NCBI GenBank assembly: GCA_049322755.1
Contig: JBMOQX010000067.1
Coordinates: 62,001-126,000 of the forward strand
DNA length: 64,000 bases
Direction of reading: 5' to 3'
Source of the DNA: DATIUV01 sp049322755
Lineage (GTDB): Bacteria; Pseudomonadota; Gammaproteobacteria; Burkholderiales; UBA6910
Made by a program: the position numbers and the translations under genes. The first letter of the stretch is position 1. Each line of letters begins with the position of its first letter. The notes below the pieces were generated by a model. That model did no database searches and was not told the DNA's origin. It saw nothing but the letters and a program-made list of their open reading frames with translations. This document shows, one piece after another, positions 8,670 to 16,567 of this stretch.

Positions 8670-9323
8670 TCAGCCTGTGCTGCGGCGCGCCCGCAGCCTG
8701 TGGCGCGCGTACTCGACGACGCCCGGCGAGATGGAGAGCAGGATGATGCCGATGATCACCAGCGTCAGATTGGCCTTGACCCAGGGCAGGTTGCCGAAGA
8801 AATAGCCGGCGTAGGCGAGCGACACCACCCAGACCACGGCGCCGATGACGTTGTAGGCCAGGAAGCGGCGGTAGGTCATCGTGCCCAGGCCCGCGACGAA
8901 CGGCGCGAAGGTGCGCACGATGGGCACGAAGCGGGCGATGATGATGGTCTTGCCGCCGTGGCGCTCGTAGAAGCGGTGGGTGAGGTCCAGGTATTCGCGC
9001 TTGAGGAAACGGGCGTTCGGATCGGTGAACAGCCGCATGCCGACGTGCTTGCCGATCCAGTAGTTCACCGTGTCGCCTAGGATCGCGGCGACGATCAGCA
9101 GCGCCGCCAGAAAGTGCACGTCCATCGCGCCGGCGGCGGCGATGGTGCCGGCGACGAACAGCAGCGAATCGCCGGGCAGGAACGGCGTCACCACCAGGCC
9201 GGTCTCGCAGAAGATGATCAGGAACAGCAGGGCGTAGATCCAGGCGCCGTGCTGCTGCACGAACCCGACCAGATGGCGGTCGAGGTGGACCAGGAAGTCG
9301 AAGAGCAGGGCGATGAGTTCCAA
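8670..9323 (-). CDS. DedA family membrane protein
   Basis: 217 residues with 4-5 membrane segments. DedA/VTT signatures are seen: FCETGLVVTPFLPGDSLLF, the arginine motif ARFVPIVRTFAPFVAGLG and the conserved GAVVWV segment. DedA proteins are putative lipid (undecaprenyl phosphate/phospholipid) transporters or proton-dependent antiporters needed for envelope integrity. Transcribed away from secF; the intergenic region holds the inverted-repeat element described separately. Confidence 0.9.
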   Translation of the reverse strand: MELIALLFDFLVHLDRHLVGFVQQHGAWIYALLFLIIFCETGLVVTPFLPGDSLLFVAGTIAAAGAMDVHFLAALLIVAAILGDTVNYWIGKHVGMRLFTDPNARFLKREYLDLTHRFYERHGGKTIIIARFVPIVRTFAPFVAGLGTMTYRRFLAYNVIGAVVWVVSLAYAGYFFGNLPWVKANLTLVIIGIILLSISPGVVEYARHRLRARRSTG

Positions 9324-9341
9324 GCGCCGTCTCTCCGGCTA

Positions 9342-9444
9342 GTGTCCTGTTCCGGAAGCAACTTGCAAGACGTAGATCAAGCGCGAACCGTGCGTGGCTG
9401 TTTTGTCGCAATCGATCGGCAAGGTATTTCCGAAACAGGACACT
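9342..9444. repeat. 103-bp element bounded by 17-bp inverted repeats (MITE-like)
   Basis: The left arm AGTGTCCTGTTCCGGAA (9342-9358) and right arm TTCCGAAACAGGACACT (9428-9444) are inverted repeats matching at 16 of 17 positions. They enclose 69 bp of non-coding sequence between secF and dedA. The interior contains TTGATCTACGTC on the minus strand, which resembles one half of an FNR/ANR box. No clear target-site duplication is visible. It could be a small non-autonomous transposable element or a regulatory palindrome supplying the dedA promoter. Confidence 0.6.
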
Positions 9445-9459
9445 GGCAGCGCGCCGCCG

Positions 9460-10392
9460 TCACGGCAGCTGCTCGGCTTCCTTCTTTTCCGGCTTGATGA
9501 AGTCCGCGCGCGAGACGCCGAGCCACATGACGATCGGGCTCGCCACCAGCACCGACGAATAGGTGCCCACCACGATGCCGATGGTGAGCGCCAGGGCGAA
9601 GCCGAACAGCACCTCGCCGCCGAAGAACAGGATCGCCAGCACCATCAGCTGGGTGGTGAACGACAGGATGATGGTGCGCGCCAGCGTCTGGGTCACCGAG
9701 TGGTCGATGATCTCGGCGGTGGTGGCCTTGCGCATCTTCTTGAAGTTCTCGCGGATGCGGTCGAACACCACCACGGTGTCGTTGACCGAATAGCCCAGGA
9801 TCGCCAGCACGGCGGCCAGCACGGTGAGCGAGAACTCCCACTGGAACAGCGCAAACAGGCCCAGGATGAACACGATGTCGTGGGCGGTGGCGACGATGGC
9901 GCCCACCGAAAAGCGCCACTCGAAACGGAACATCAGGTAGAGCATGATGCCGGCGGTCACCACCAGCAGCGCCAGCGAGCCGTCGTAGAGCAGCTCGGCG
10001 CCTACCTGGGGGCCGACGAACTCGACGCGGCGCAACTCGGCGCCGGCCTCCTTCTGCTTGAGCAGGTCGAACACCTGGTTGGAGAGCTGGGCCGAGGTGA
10101 CGCCCTCGCGCACCGGCAGGCGGATCAGCACGTCGCGCGACGTGCCGAAGTTCTGCACCAGCGCGTCGCTGAAGCCGGCCTCGCCCAGGGTCGAGCGGAT
10201 CGTGGGCAGGTCTGCCGCCTGGGCGTACGACACCTCCATGATCGTGCCGCCGGTGAAGTCCACGCCCAGGTTGAGGCCGCGGACGAGCAGCGCGCCGACG
10301 GCGATGACGAAGAGCGCGCTCGACACCACGATGGTCGAGCGCGCGTACCTCATGAAGGGGATGTCGCGGTTGAGCTTGAGGATCTCGATCAC
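9460..10392 (-). CDS. secF: Protein translocase subunit SecF
   Basis: About 310 residues with the SecF plan: first membrane segment, periplasmic domain starting GLNLGVDFTGGTIMEV, and five C-terminal membrane segments with SVNDTVVVFDRIREN. With SecD it uses the proton gradient to complete export through SecYEG. A GTG at 10392 (start of IEILKLNRDIPFM) fits the family N-terminus. It follows secD by 38 nt. Confidence 0.95.
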   Translation of the reverse strand: MIEILKLNRDIPFMRYARSTIVVSSALFVIAVGALLVRGLNLGVDFTGGTIMEVSYAQAADLPTIRSTLGEAGFSDALVQNFGTSRDVLIRLPVREGVTSAQLSNQVFDLLKQKEAGAELRRVEFVGPQVGAELLYDGSLALLVVTAGIMLYLMFRFEWRFSVGAIVATAHDIVFILGLFALFQWEFSLTVLAAVLAILGYSVNDTVVVFDRIRENFKKMRKATTAEIIDHSVTQTLARTIILSFTTQLMVLAILFFGGEVLFGFALALTIGIVVGTYSSVLVASPIVMWLGVSRADFIKPEKKEAEQLP

Positions 10393-10430
10393 GTGCGGGG
10401 TCCTGGGGATGGCAGGGGGCGGGGTTCCGG

Positions 10431-12248
10431 CTAGACCGAGATGGATTCGATCTTGCGCCGCCTCCCGTAATAGAGATTGACGATGGCGCGCGAGAACACG
10501 ACGGCGGTGAAGATGGTGGTGACGATGCCGATGCACAGCGTCACCGCGAAGCCGCGCACCGGGCCCGAGCCGAGCCAGAACAGCGCGAAGGCGGCGATCA
10601 GCGTGGTGATGTTGGCGTCCAGGATGGTGTCGAACGCGCGCTCGTAGCCGGCGTGGATCGCGGCCTGGGGCGTGTTGCCGTTCCTCAGCTCCTCGCGGAT
10701 GCGCTCGACGATCAGCACGTTGGCGTCGATCGCCATGCCCACGGTGAGCGCGATGCCGGCAATGCCCGGCAGGGTGAGGGTGGCCTGCAGCATCGACATC
10801 ACCGCCACCAGCATGAACACGTTGGCGGCCAGCGACACGATGGCGACCACGCCGAAGAACCGGTAGTAGGCGACCATGAACAACGCGATGGCGATGAAGC
10901 CGTAAATCGTCGAGTTGACGCCCTTGTCGATGTTCTCCCGGCCCAGCGACGGCCCCACCGTGCGCTCCTCGATGATCTCCATCGGCGCCGCCAGCGCGCC
11001 CGCGCGCAGCAGCAGCGCCACGTCGCGGGCCTCCTCGGTGTTCATGCGCCCGCTGATCTGCACCCGGCCGCCGCCGATCTCCTCGCGGATCACCGGCGCC
11101 GTGACCACCTCGGCGACGCCCTTCTCGATCAGCAGGATCGCCATGCGCCTGCCGACGTTCTCGCGGGTGACGTTCTTGAACAGGCGCGCGCCGGTGCCGT
11201 CGAGATTGATGTGCACCGCGGGCTCGCCGGAGCGGCTGTCGAAGCCGGGCTGGGCGTCGTTGATGCGATCGCCGGTCAGCACCACCTGCTTCTTCACCAG
11301 GATCGGCGTGCCGTCGCGGTCCTTCAGGAGTTCGGTGTTGAGCGGTGTGACGCCCGAGCGCTGGGCCTGGAGCGGATCGTTTTCCTCGTCCACCATGCGG
11401 ATTTCCAGCGTCGCGGTGCGACCCAGGATGTCCTTGGCCTTGGCCGTGTCCTGCACGCCCGGCAGCTGCACCACCACCCGGTCGGTGCCCTGCTGCTGGA
11501 TCACCGGCTCGGCGACGCCCAGCTCGTTGACCCGGTTGCGCAGCGTGGTGAGGTTCTGCTGCAGGGCGAATTCCTTGACGCGGGTCTCGGCTTCCGGGCG
11601 CAGGGTTGCCAGCAGCAGGAAGTCGCTGCCGGAGTCCTGCTCGCGCAGCACCAGCTCCGGGAACGCGCCGGCGATCTCCTTCTGCGCCTGGTCGCGGTCC
11701 GCGGCGTCGCGGAAGCGCACCTGGACCGACTGCCCCAGGCGCTGGATGCCGGCGTAGGGAATCTTCTTCTCGCGCAGCAGGCCGCGGAAGTCGTTGCTGT
11801 AGCGCTCCATCGCCTTGGATACCGCGGCCTTCATGTCCACCTGCAGCAGGAAATGGACGCCCCCGCGCAGGTCGAGGCCCAGGTACATGGGCAACGCGTT
11901 GATGGAGGCCAGCCAGCGCGGCGAGCTGGTGAGCAGGTTGAGCGCGACGACGAAGTTTTCCCCCAGCGCGGATTCCAGCGTGTCCTTGGCCTTGAGCTGG
12001 ATGTCGGTGTCCTCGAAGCGCACCTTGACGCCGGCGGCGTCCAGGAACGCCGCCTGGTACGGGATGGCCGCGGCCTTGAGCGTCTCCTCGACCCGCGCCA
12101 TCAGCGCCGCGTCCACCTTGGACGTGGCCCGCAGCGGGGAGACCTGCACCGCCGGCTGCTCGGGGAAGAAGTTGGGCAGCGTGTAGACGACGCCGATCAG
12201 CAGCGCCGCGCCGATGACGAGGTATTTCCAGAGGGGATAGCGATTCAT
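10431..12248 (-). CDS. secD: Protein translocase subunit SecD
   Basis: 605 residues. N-terminal membrane anchor (MNRYPLWKYLVIGAALLIGV), large periplasmic region with LGLDLRGGVHFLLQVDM, and a C-terminal membrane domain with GMAIDANVLIVERIREE. Usual length for proteobacterial SecD. In the order tgt-yajC-secD-secF, read on the minus strand, it forms the standard Sec accessory operon. Confidence 0.96.
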   Translation of the reverse strand: MNRYPLWKYLVIGAALLIGVVYTLPNFFPEQPAVQVSPLRATSKVDAALMARVEETLKAAAIPYQAAFLDAAGVKVRFEDTDIQLKAKDTLESALGENFVVALNLLTSSPRWLASINALPMYLGLDLRGGVHFLLQVDMKAAVSKAMERYSNDFRGLLREKKIPYAGIQRLGQSVQVRFRDAADRDQAQKEIAGAFPELVLREQDSGSDFLLLATLRPEAETRVKEFALQQNLTTLRNRVNELGVAEPVIQQQGTDRVVVQLPGVQDTAKAKDILGRTATLEIRMVDEENDPLQAQRSGVTPLNTELLKDRDGTPILVKKQVVLTGDRINDAQPGFDSRSGEPAVHINLDGTGARLFKNVTRENVGRRMAILLIEKGVAEVVTAPVIREEIGGGRVQISGRMNTEEARDVALLLRAGALAAPMEIIEERTVGPSLGRENIDKGVNSTIYGFIAIALFMVAYYRFFGVVAIVSLAANVFMLVAVMSMLQATLTLPGIAGIALTVGMAIDANVLIVERIREELRNGNTPQAAIHAGYERAFDTILDANITTLIAAFALFWLGSGPVRGFAVTLCIGIVTTIFTAVVFSRAIVNLYYGRRRKIESISV

Positions 12249-12317
12249 CGGGAAAACGCCGGGAACGAGGCGATCAGGGGACCACCGCGGCCGGGTGTCC
12301 CCGGCCGCCGCGGGCGA

Positions 12318-12656
12318 TCAACCCTCGCCCCTCAGGCCCTTGATGGTGCCCTTGGGCAGCAGCAGCTGCACCGCCTGCTTCTGGACCTGGATCTCCACCT
12401 TGTCGGCGATCTCCAGCGTCAGGTAGCCGTCGCCCACCTTGGTGATGCGCCCCACGGCGCCGCCGGCGGTCACCACCTCGTCGCCCTTCTGCAGGGCGTC
12501 CACCATGTTCTTGTGTTCCTTGGCCCGCTTCATCTGGGGCCGGATCAGCATGAAATAGAACAGCACGAAGATCAGGATCAGCGGCAGCAGGCTGAGCCAG
12601 TCCGCCCCCGCTCCGGCGGGTGCCGCTGCTTGCGCAAAAGCGTCGGAAATCAGCAC
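12318..12656 (-). CDS. yajC: Sec translocase accessory subunit YajC
   Basis: 112 residues: one membrane segment (LLPLILIFVLFYFMLIRPQM) and the conserved KRAKEHKNMVDALQKGDEVVTAGG region. YajC associates with SecDF-YidC. Located between tgt and secD as in most proteobacteria; the 37-bp gap to tgt suggests co-transcription. Confidence 0.95.
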   Translation of the reverse strand: MLISDAFAQAAAPAGAGADWLSLLPLILIFVLFYFMLIRPQMKRAKEHKNMVDALQKGDEVVTAGGAVGRITKVGDGYLTLEIADKVEIQVQKQAVQLLLPKGTIKGLRGEG

Positions 12657-12693
12657 GTTGGTTCTCCGCGGTCGATCAATAAAAGGCGCAATT

Positions 12694-13797
12694 CTAGCAT
12701 GAGCGCGGGGTCCGCCGACGCACGCCGTCGGCGTATTCCGACAGGCGCCCGGCGGCGATCGCCTCGCCCAGCTCCCGCATCAGCCGCTGGTAGAAATGCA
12801 GGTTGTGCAGGGTATTGAGCCGGGCGCCGAGGATTTCGTTCACCCGCTGCAGGTGGTGCAGGTAGGCGCGGGTGAAATGGCGGCAGGTGTAGCACTCGCA
12901 GGCCGGGTCCAGCGCTCCGGTGTCGTTGCGGTGGGCGCTGTTGCGCAGCTTCACCACCCCGCCGCTGGTGTAGAGCCAGCCGTTGCGGGCGTTGCGGGTG
13001 GGCAGCACGCAGTCGAACAGGTCGATGCCCCGGGCGACCGCGTCGACGATGTCCTCCGGCGTGCCCACCCCCATGAGGTAGCGCGGACACTGCGGCGGCA
13101 GTCGGGGGGCGGTGTAGGCGAGGATGCGGCGCATCTCGGCCTTGGGCTCGCCCACCGACAGCCCGCCGATGGCGTAGCCGTCGAAGCCGATGCCCTCCAA
13201 CCCGGCCAGCGACGCGGCGCGCAAGTGCTCATGCATGCCGCCCTGGACGATGCCGAACAGCGCGTTGCGGTTGCCCTCGTGGGCGCGCTTCGAGCGCTCG
13301 GCCCAGCGCAGGCTGAGCTCCATGGATTCCCGCGCGGCCCTTTCGTCGGCGGGGTAGGGCGTGCACTCGTCGAACACCATCACCACGTCGGCGTTCAGCA
13401 CGCGCTGAATGCGCATCGACTCCTCGGGCGTGAGCAGACAGGGGTCGCCGTTCACCGGCGACTGGAACTTCACGCCCTCCTCGGTGATCCTGCGCAGCTC
13501 CCCCAGGCTGAAGACCTGGAAGCCGCCGGAGTCGGTGAGGATCGGTCCGCTCCAGCCCATGAAGCGGTGCAGGCCGCCGTGGGCTTCGATGACGTCCAGC
13601 CCCGGGCGCAGCCAGAGGTGGAAGGTGTTGCCCAGCACGATCTGGGCGCCGACGCTTTCCAGCTCCGCCGGGCTCATCGCCTTCACCGTGCCGTAGGTGC
13701 CCACCGGCATGAACGCGGGCGTGTCCACCACGCCGTGGGCCAGCGTCAGCCGGCCGCGGCGTGCGGCGCCGTCCTGGGCGGTCAGCTCGAAGCGCAT
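12694..13797 (-). CDS. tgt: Queuine tRNA-ribosyltransferase
   Basis: 367 residues of the TGT family. It exchanges guanine 34 for preQ1 in GUN anticodons. Seen are the substrate-binding segment DSGGFQVFSLG, the catalytic region FGIVQGGMH and ALPTRN-like VLPTRNARNG, and the zinc site CECYTCRHFTRAYL. It is the first gene of the tgt-yajC-secDF operon, and queA lies next upstream, separated by the repeat at 13819-13977. Confidence 0.96.
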   Translation of the reverse strand: MRFELTAQDGAARRGRLTLAHGVVDTPAFMPVGTYGTVKAMSPAELESVGAQIVLGNTFHLWLRPGLDVIEAHGGLHRFMGWSGPILTDSGGFQVFSLGELRRITEEGVKFQSPVNGDPCLLTPEESMRIQRVLNADVVMVFDECTPYPADERAARESMELSLRWAERSKRAHEGNRNALFGIVQGGMHEHLRAASLAGLEGIGFDGYAIGGLSVGEPKAEMRRILAYTAPRLPPQCPRYLMGVGTPEDIVDAVARGIDLFDCVLPTRNARNGWLYTSGGVVKLRNSAHRNDTGALDPACECYTCRHFTRAYLHHLQRVNEILGARLNTLHNLHFYQRLMRELGEAIAAGRLSEYADGVRRRTPRSC

Positions 13798-13818
13798 GAC
13801 CGGGGCAGGGAAGATCCA

Positions 13819-13977
13819 CCACAGAGACGCAGAGGCACAGAGAACATCTTTAACCGCAAAGTACGCGAAGGACGCGAAGGAAAGATTTGGCCACGGGAAT
13901 TTCGGGTTCCTTTGCGTCCTTCGCGTCCTTCGCGGTGAAAAGCCGTTGCCGTTCTCTGTGCCTCTGTGTCTCTGTGG
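13819..13977. repeat. Large composite palindrome between queA and tgt
   Basis: Outer arms CCACAGAGACGCAGAGGCAC... (13819-13845) and its reverse complement (13951-13977) match at 26 of 27 positions. A second inner pair, CCGCAAAGTACGCGAAGGAC... (13854-13883) versus the complement at 13907-13935, is made of CGCGAAGGA units. The whole can fold into a long stem. Repeats of this composition are scattered through many beta- and gammaproteobacterial genomes. Non-coding; function unknown. Confidence 0.8.
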
Positions 13978-13978
13978 T

Positions 13979-15013
13979 TCATTGCCTTTGCCTTTCGATC
14001 AGCATCGCGTCGCCGTAGCTGAAGAAGCGGTAGCGCTGGGCGACGGCGTGGGCATAGGCGCGGCGGATCGGCTCCATGCCGGCGAACGCGCACACCAGCA
14101 TCAGCAGCGTCGACCTGGGCAGGTGGAAGTTGGTGAGCAGCCGGTCGACAACCCGGAACCGGTAGCCGGGAAGGATGAAAAGCTGCGTCTCCGCGCTGCC
14201 GGCCTGCACCACGCCGGTGGCCGCCGCCGCCGACTCCAGCGCCCGCAGCGTGGTGGTGCCCACGGCCAGCACGCGCCCGCCTGCGCCGCGGGTGCGCTCG
14301 ATGGCCCGCGCCGTGTCCTCCCCGATCCGGTACCACTCGCTGTGCATGGCGTGCTCGGCGAGGTCGTCGACCCGCACCGGCTGGAACGTGCCGGCGCCCA
14401 CGTGCAGCGTGACGAACGCGGTGTCGGCGCCGGCGGCGCGCACCGCCTCCAGCAGCGCGGCGTCGAAGTGCAATCCGGCGGTGGGCGCGGCCACCGCGCC
14501 GGGATGCGCGGCGTACACCGTCTGGTAGCGCGCCTCGTCGCACGGCGCCGCGGGGCGTTCGATGTAGGGAGGCAGCGGCACTTCGCCGTGGCGCTCCAGC
14601 AGCGCGAACACGTCTTCCGGCGCCTCGAAGCGCAGGCGGAAGAACTCGCCGCGGCGCTCCAGCACCGTGGCGGGGAGGCCGTCGCCCAGCCGCAACGTGC
14701 TGCCTTCGCGCGGCGTCTTGCTCGCCCGAACCTGGACCAGCGCTTCGTGGTCGTCGAGGACGCGTTCCACCAGTACCTCCACGCGCCCGCCCGAGGACTT
14801 GCGCCCGTGCAACCGCGCCTTGATGACGCGGGTGTCGTTGAACACCAGCAGGTCGCGCGGCCCCACCAGTTGCGGCAGCTCGCGCATCCGGCGATCGGTG
14901 AGCGCGCCCGTTGCACCATCGAGGTGCAGCAGCCGGCTGCCGCCGCGCTCCGCATCGGGGTGCTGGGCGATCAGCTCCGGCGGCAGGAAAAAGTCGAAGT
15001 CCGACAGGCGCAT
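13979..15013 (-). CDS. queA: S-adenosylmethionine:tRNA ribosyltransferase-isomerase
   Basis: 344 residues; start MRLSDFDFFLPPELIAQHP and the internal segments FNDTRVIKARL, HVGAGTFQPV, SEWYRI and NFHLPRSTLLMLVCAFAG are typical QueA. It makes epoxyqueuosine from preQ1-tRNA using the ribosyl group of SAM. Lies upstream of tgt in the same direction, so the queuosine genes are paired. Confidence 0.96.
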   Translation of the reverse strand: MRLSDFDFFLPPELIAQHPDAERGGSRLLHLDGATGALTDRRMRELPQLVGPRDLLVFNDTRVIKARLHGRKSSGGRVEVLVERVLDDHEALVQVRASKTPREGSTLRLGDGLPATVLERRGEFFRLRFEAPEDVFALLERHGEVPLPPYIERPAAPCDEARYQTVYAAHPGAVAAPTAGLHFDAALLEAVRAAGADTAFVTLHVGAGTFQPVRVDDLAEHAMHSEWYRIGEDTARAIERTRGAGGRVLAVGTTTLRALESAAAATGVVQAGSAETQLFILPGYRFRVVDRLLTNFHLPRSTLLMLVCAFAGMEPIRRAYAHAVAQRYRFFSYGDAMLIERQRQ

Positions 15014-15110
15014 GGCGCGACATTATAGCGAGTCGCCAGGCCCGCTTCGGGGCCGTGGCACGGCGGTTGCTCTCGATCACCCCGGGACCGGGACAGACGA
15101 TGCGCGAACG

Positions 15111-15686
15111 ATGTTGAAAGTCATGCTGGTGGACGAGGTTCCCGAGCGCGCCGAGCGCGCGCGCCGGACGCTCGAATCCCTGGGCTGCGAGGTGGTGTGC
15201 GAGATGCGCTCCACCTGGGACCTCGCGCGCATCGCCAGCGAGATGGAGCCCGACGTCATCATCATCGACACCGAGTCCCCGAGCCGCGACACGCTGGAGC
15301 ATCTGTGCGAGGTGAGCCGGCACCAGCCGCGGCCGGTGGTGATGTTCGCCCACGACGGCGACAAGGAAAAAATCCGCGCCGCCATTCGCGCCGGCGTCAG
15401 CGCCTACGTGGTGGACACCGTGCAGAGCGGGCGGCTGATGCCCATCATCGACGCCGCCGTGGCGTCGTTCCAGGAATACCAGGCCGTGCGCGACGAGCTG
15501 CGCGAGGCCACCCAGAAGTTGCATGAGCGCAAGTGCGTGGAGCGCGCCAAGGGCATCCTCATGAAGCAGCGCGGCATGAGCGAGGAGGACGCGTATCACG
15601 CGCTGCGCAAGCTGGCGATGACGCGCAACCAGCGCCTGGGCGAGGTGGCGCAGCAGGTGATCGCGATGGCCGAACTCATCGGCTGA
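15111..15686 (+). CDS. nasT: Nitrate/nitrite response antiterminator, ANTAR domain
   Basis: 191 residues: a receiver-like domain (residues 1-120, LKVMLVDEVPERAERARRTL, DVIIIDTESPSRDTLE) and a C-terminal ANTAR RNA-binding domain (CVERAKGILMKQRGMSEEDA, ALRKLAMTRNQRLGEVAQQ). NasT binds paired hairpins with hexanucleotide loops in nas leaders and prevents termination; NasS holds it inactive without nitrate. Two matching leaders follow in this window, and the normal partner NasS is a pseudogene just downstream. The ATG at 15111 gives the usual NasT N-terminus. Confidence 0.95.
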   Translation: MLKVMLVDEVPERAERARRTLESLGCEVVCEMRSTWDLARIASEMEPDVIIIDTESPSRDTLEHLCEVSRHQPRPVVMFAHDGDKEKIRAAIRAGVSAYVVDTVQSGRLMPIIDAAVASFQEYQAVRDELREATQKLHERKCVERAKGILMKQRGMSEEDAYHALRKLAMTRNQRLGEVAQQVIAMAELIG

Positions 15687-15699
15687 GGCCCGGGCGCTT

Positions 15700-15729
15700 T
15701 TGGTGCGTGCGCTTATTGCATCGCACCAA
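15700..15729. promoter_or_regulatory. Inverted repeat TTGGTGCG-N14-CGCACCAA, putative activator site
   Basis: Perfect 8-bp inverted repeat with a 14-nt spacer, about 105 bp upstream of the sigma-54 promoter at 15835. The same arms with the same 14-nt spacer recur at 17396-17423 before the second sigma-54 promoter. The position suits an enhancer-binding protein such as NtrC; the half sites contain GGTGC/GCACC as in NtrC boxes, but in the opposite order. Confidence 0.55.
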
Positions 15730-15834
15730 GCTGGGGCGGCGCGTGGCCGTCGCCGTGTCCGAACGGGCCCCGCCGATTCAGCAAAAGCCACAGGTATACA
15801 GGTAATCAGAGTGCTTGCGCAGACATCCACGGCC

Positions 15835-15850
15835 TGGCATGTGGCTTGCA
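15835..15850 (+). promoter_or_regulatory. Sigma-54 promoter of the first nas leader
   Basis: TGGCATGTGGCTTGCA has GG and GC separated by 10 nt, matching the -24/-12 consensus TGGCACG-N4-TTGCW with one change. It lies 149 nt downstream of nasT and about 50 nt upstream of the first leader hairpin. Confidence 0.7.
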
Positions 15851-15901
15851 AAAGCTGAATTCAAAGGTCGAGGCATCGACGCTTCCTCCATGAACGGATT
15901 T

Positions 15902-15956
15902 TTCCGCGCGGCAGGGTGGCCGCGCGGAACGGGCGACGGGTAACGCAATGCCCGTC
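15902..15956 (+). promoter_or_regulatory. NasT-target two-hairpin leader, copy 1 (second loop degenerate)
   Basis: Hairpin 1: an 11-bp stem (15902-15912 with 15919-15929) closes the hexaloop AGGGTG, with the A at position 1 and G at position 4 required by ANTAR proteins. Hairpin 2: stem GACGGG/CCCGTC (15935-15940 with 15951-15956), extended by T.G and A-T pairs, closes ACGCAA, where position 4 is C instead of G. An intrinsic terminator follows. The layout is the established NasT/NasR antitermination leader; the altered second loop suggests weakened NasT binding. Confidence 0.75.
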
Positions 15957-15971
15957 ATCGGACAGCGAAGC

Positions 15972-16008
15972 CCATCGATGCTCCCCGGAGCGTCGGTGGA
16001 CTTTTTTT
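15972..16008 (+). terminator. Intrinsic terminator of nas leader 1
   Basis: CCATCGATGCTC (15972-15983) pairs with GAGCGTCGGTGG (15988-15999) over 12 positions, two of them G.U, around a CCCG loop, followed by seven T at 16002-16008. This is the termination structure that NasT would relieve. Confidence 0.85.
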
Positions 16009-16075
16009 CCGGGAGCCGACGCATGGCGGCCGTGCTGGCCGAGAGCGCCCCGAACGCGGATCCGTGGCAGCCGGT

Positions 16076-16131
16076 CGACCGCATGCGCACGTCGGACCCG
16101 CGCGTGTTCGCGGTGGGCGAGTGGCCCCGGC
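16076..16131 (+). pseudogene. Remnant of an FAD/NAD-dependent reductase
   Basis: A short frame encodes VDRMRTSDPRVFAVGEWP, which matches SDTMQTNDPRIYAVGEC in the intact FAD reductase gene at 24825-26090 and the equivalent segment of NirB-type enzymes. The sequence before and after is not reductase-like. A relic of a second copy of this gene type. Confidence 0.5.
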
Positions 16132-16143
16132 TGGGGCTAAAAG

Positions 16144-16332
16144 GAGATTGCCGGTGCCCTGCACTCGGTGATGGAGTCGGACCGCACCGTCTATACCCGG
16201 CTCATCGTCAACCGCCCAAGGCGGTGGCCAAGGCCTGCATCAGCTGCCACAACGATCACAAGGACAGCCCGCGCCGCGACTTCAGGATGGGCGAGACCTA
16301 CTGCACGCTGGTCGGCGTGATGAAGGGGCCGC
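16144..16332 (+). pseudogene. Remnant of a DUF3365 (Tll0287-like) haem-binding domain
   Basis: Two frames carry adjacent parts of one domain: EIAGALHSVMESDRTVYTRL (from 16144) and, after a frameshift near 16220-16227, AKACISCHNDHKDSPRRDF (from 16227), which contains the c-type haem motif CxxCH. The order and spacing match DUF3365 sensor domains (TVYTR, then the haem motif, then SPRxDF). No start or remaining gene body is recognisable. Confidence 0.65.
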
Positions 16333-16352
16333 TGCCAAGAGGGCGGCAGCGC

Positions 16353-16531
16353 GAGTCACCCGGCAAGGACCCCGGCCCCTCTCTCCCGGCCTCTCCCCCC
16401 GAGGGGGAGAGGAGACTCGTGGCGCCCCTCTCCCTCGGGGAGAGGAGGCTCGTGGCACCCCTCTCCCTCGGGGAGAGGGGCAGGGGTGAGGGCATGGGGA
16501 TCGACGGCGATGCGAGTGCTGCCGGCCGCAG
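16353..16531. repeat. Dispersed GC-rich repeat, copy A, with tripled hairpin
   Basis: Shares flanks and core with copy B at 24667-24777: both start GAGTYACCYGGC and end TGCCGGCCGC with the hairpin CCTCTCCC...GGGAGAGG between. Copy A contains the hairpin three times, two of them in near-identical ~38-bp tandem units starting CTCGTGGC. The sequence resembles the CCTCTCCC/GGGAGAGG repeats common in proteobacterial chromosomes. Confidence 0.8.
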
Positions 16532-16567
16532 CGGGCGGCACCCGCGCAGCGAACCGGGACCGGCGCC

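Noticed and set aside
9342..9444. Inverted repeat as a simple secF terminator
   Set aside because: The arms are 69 bp apart and no T run follows the right-hand arm on the minus strand, so a transposon-like or regulatory repeat is a better description.
13800..13980. CRISPR-like array in the CACAGAG/CGCGAAGGA region
   Set aside because: Units are imperfect, adjoining and arranged as inverted repeats; there are no regular spacers and no cas genes in the window.
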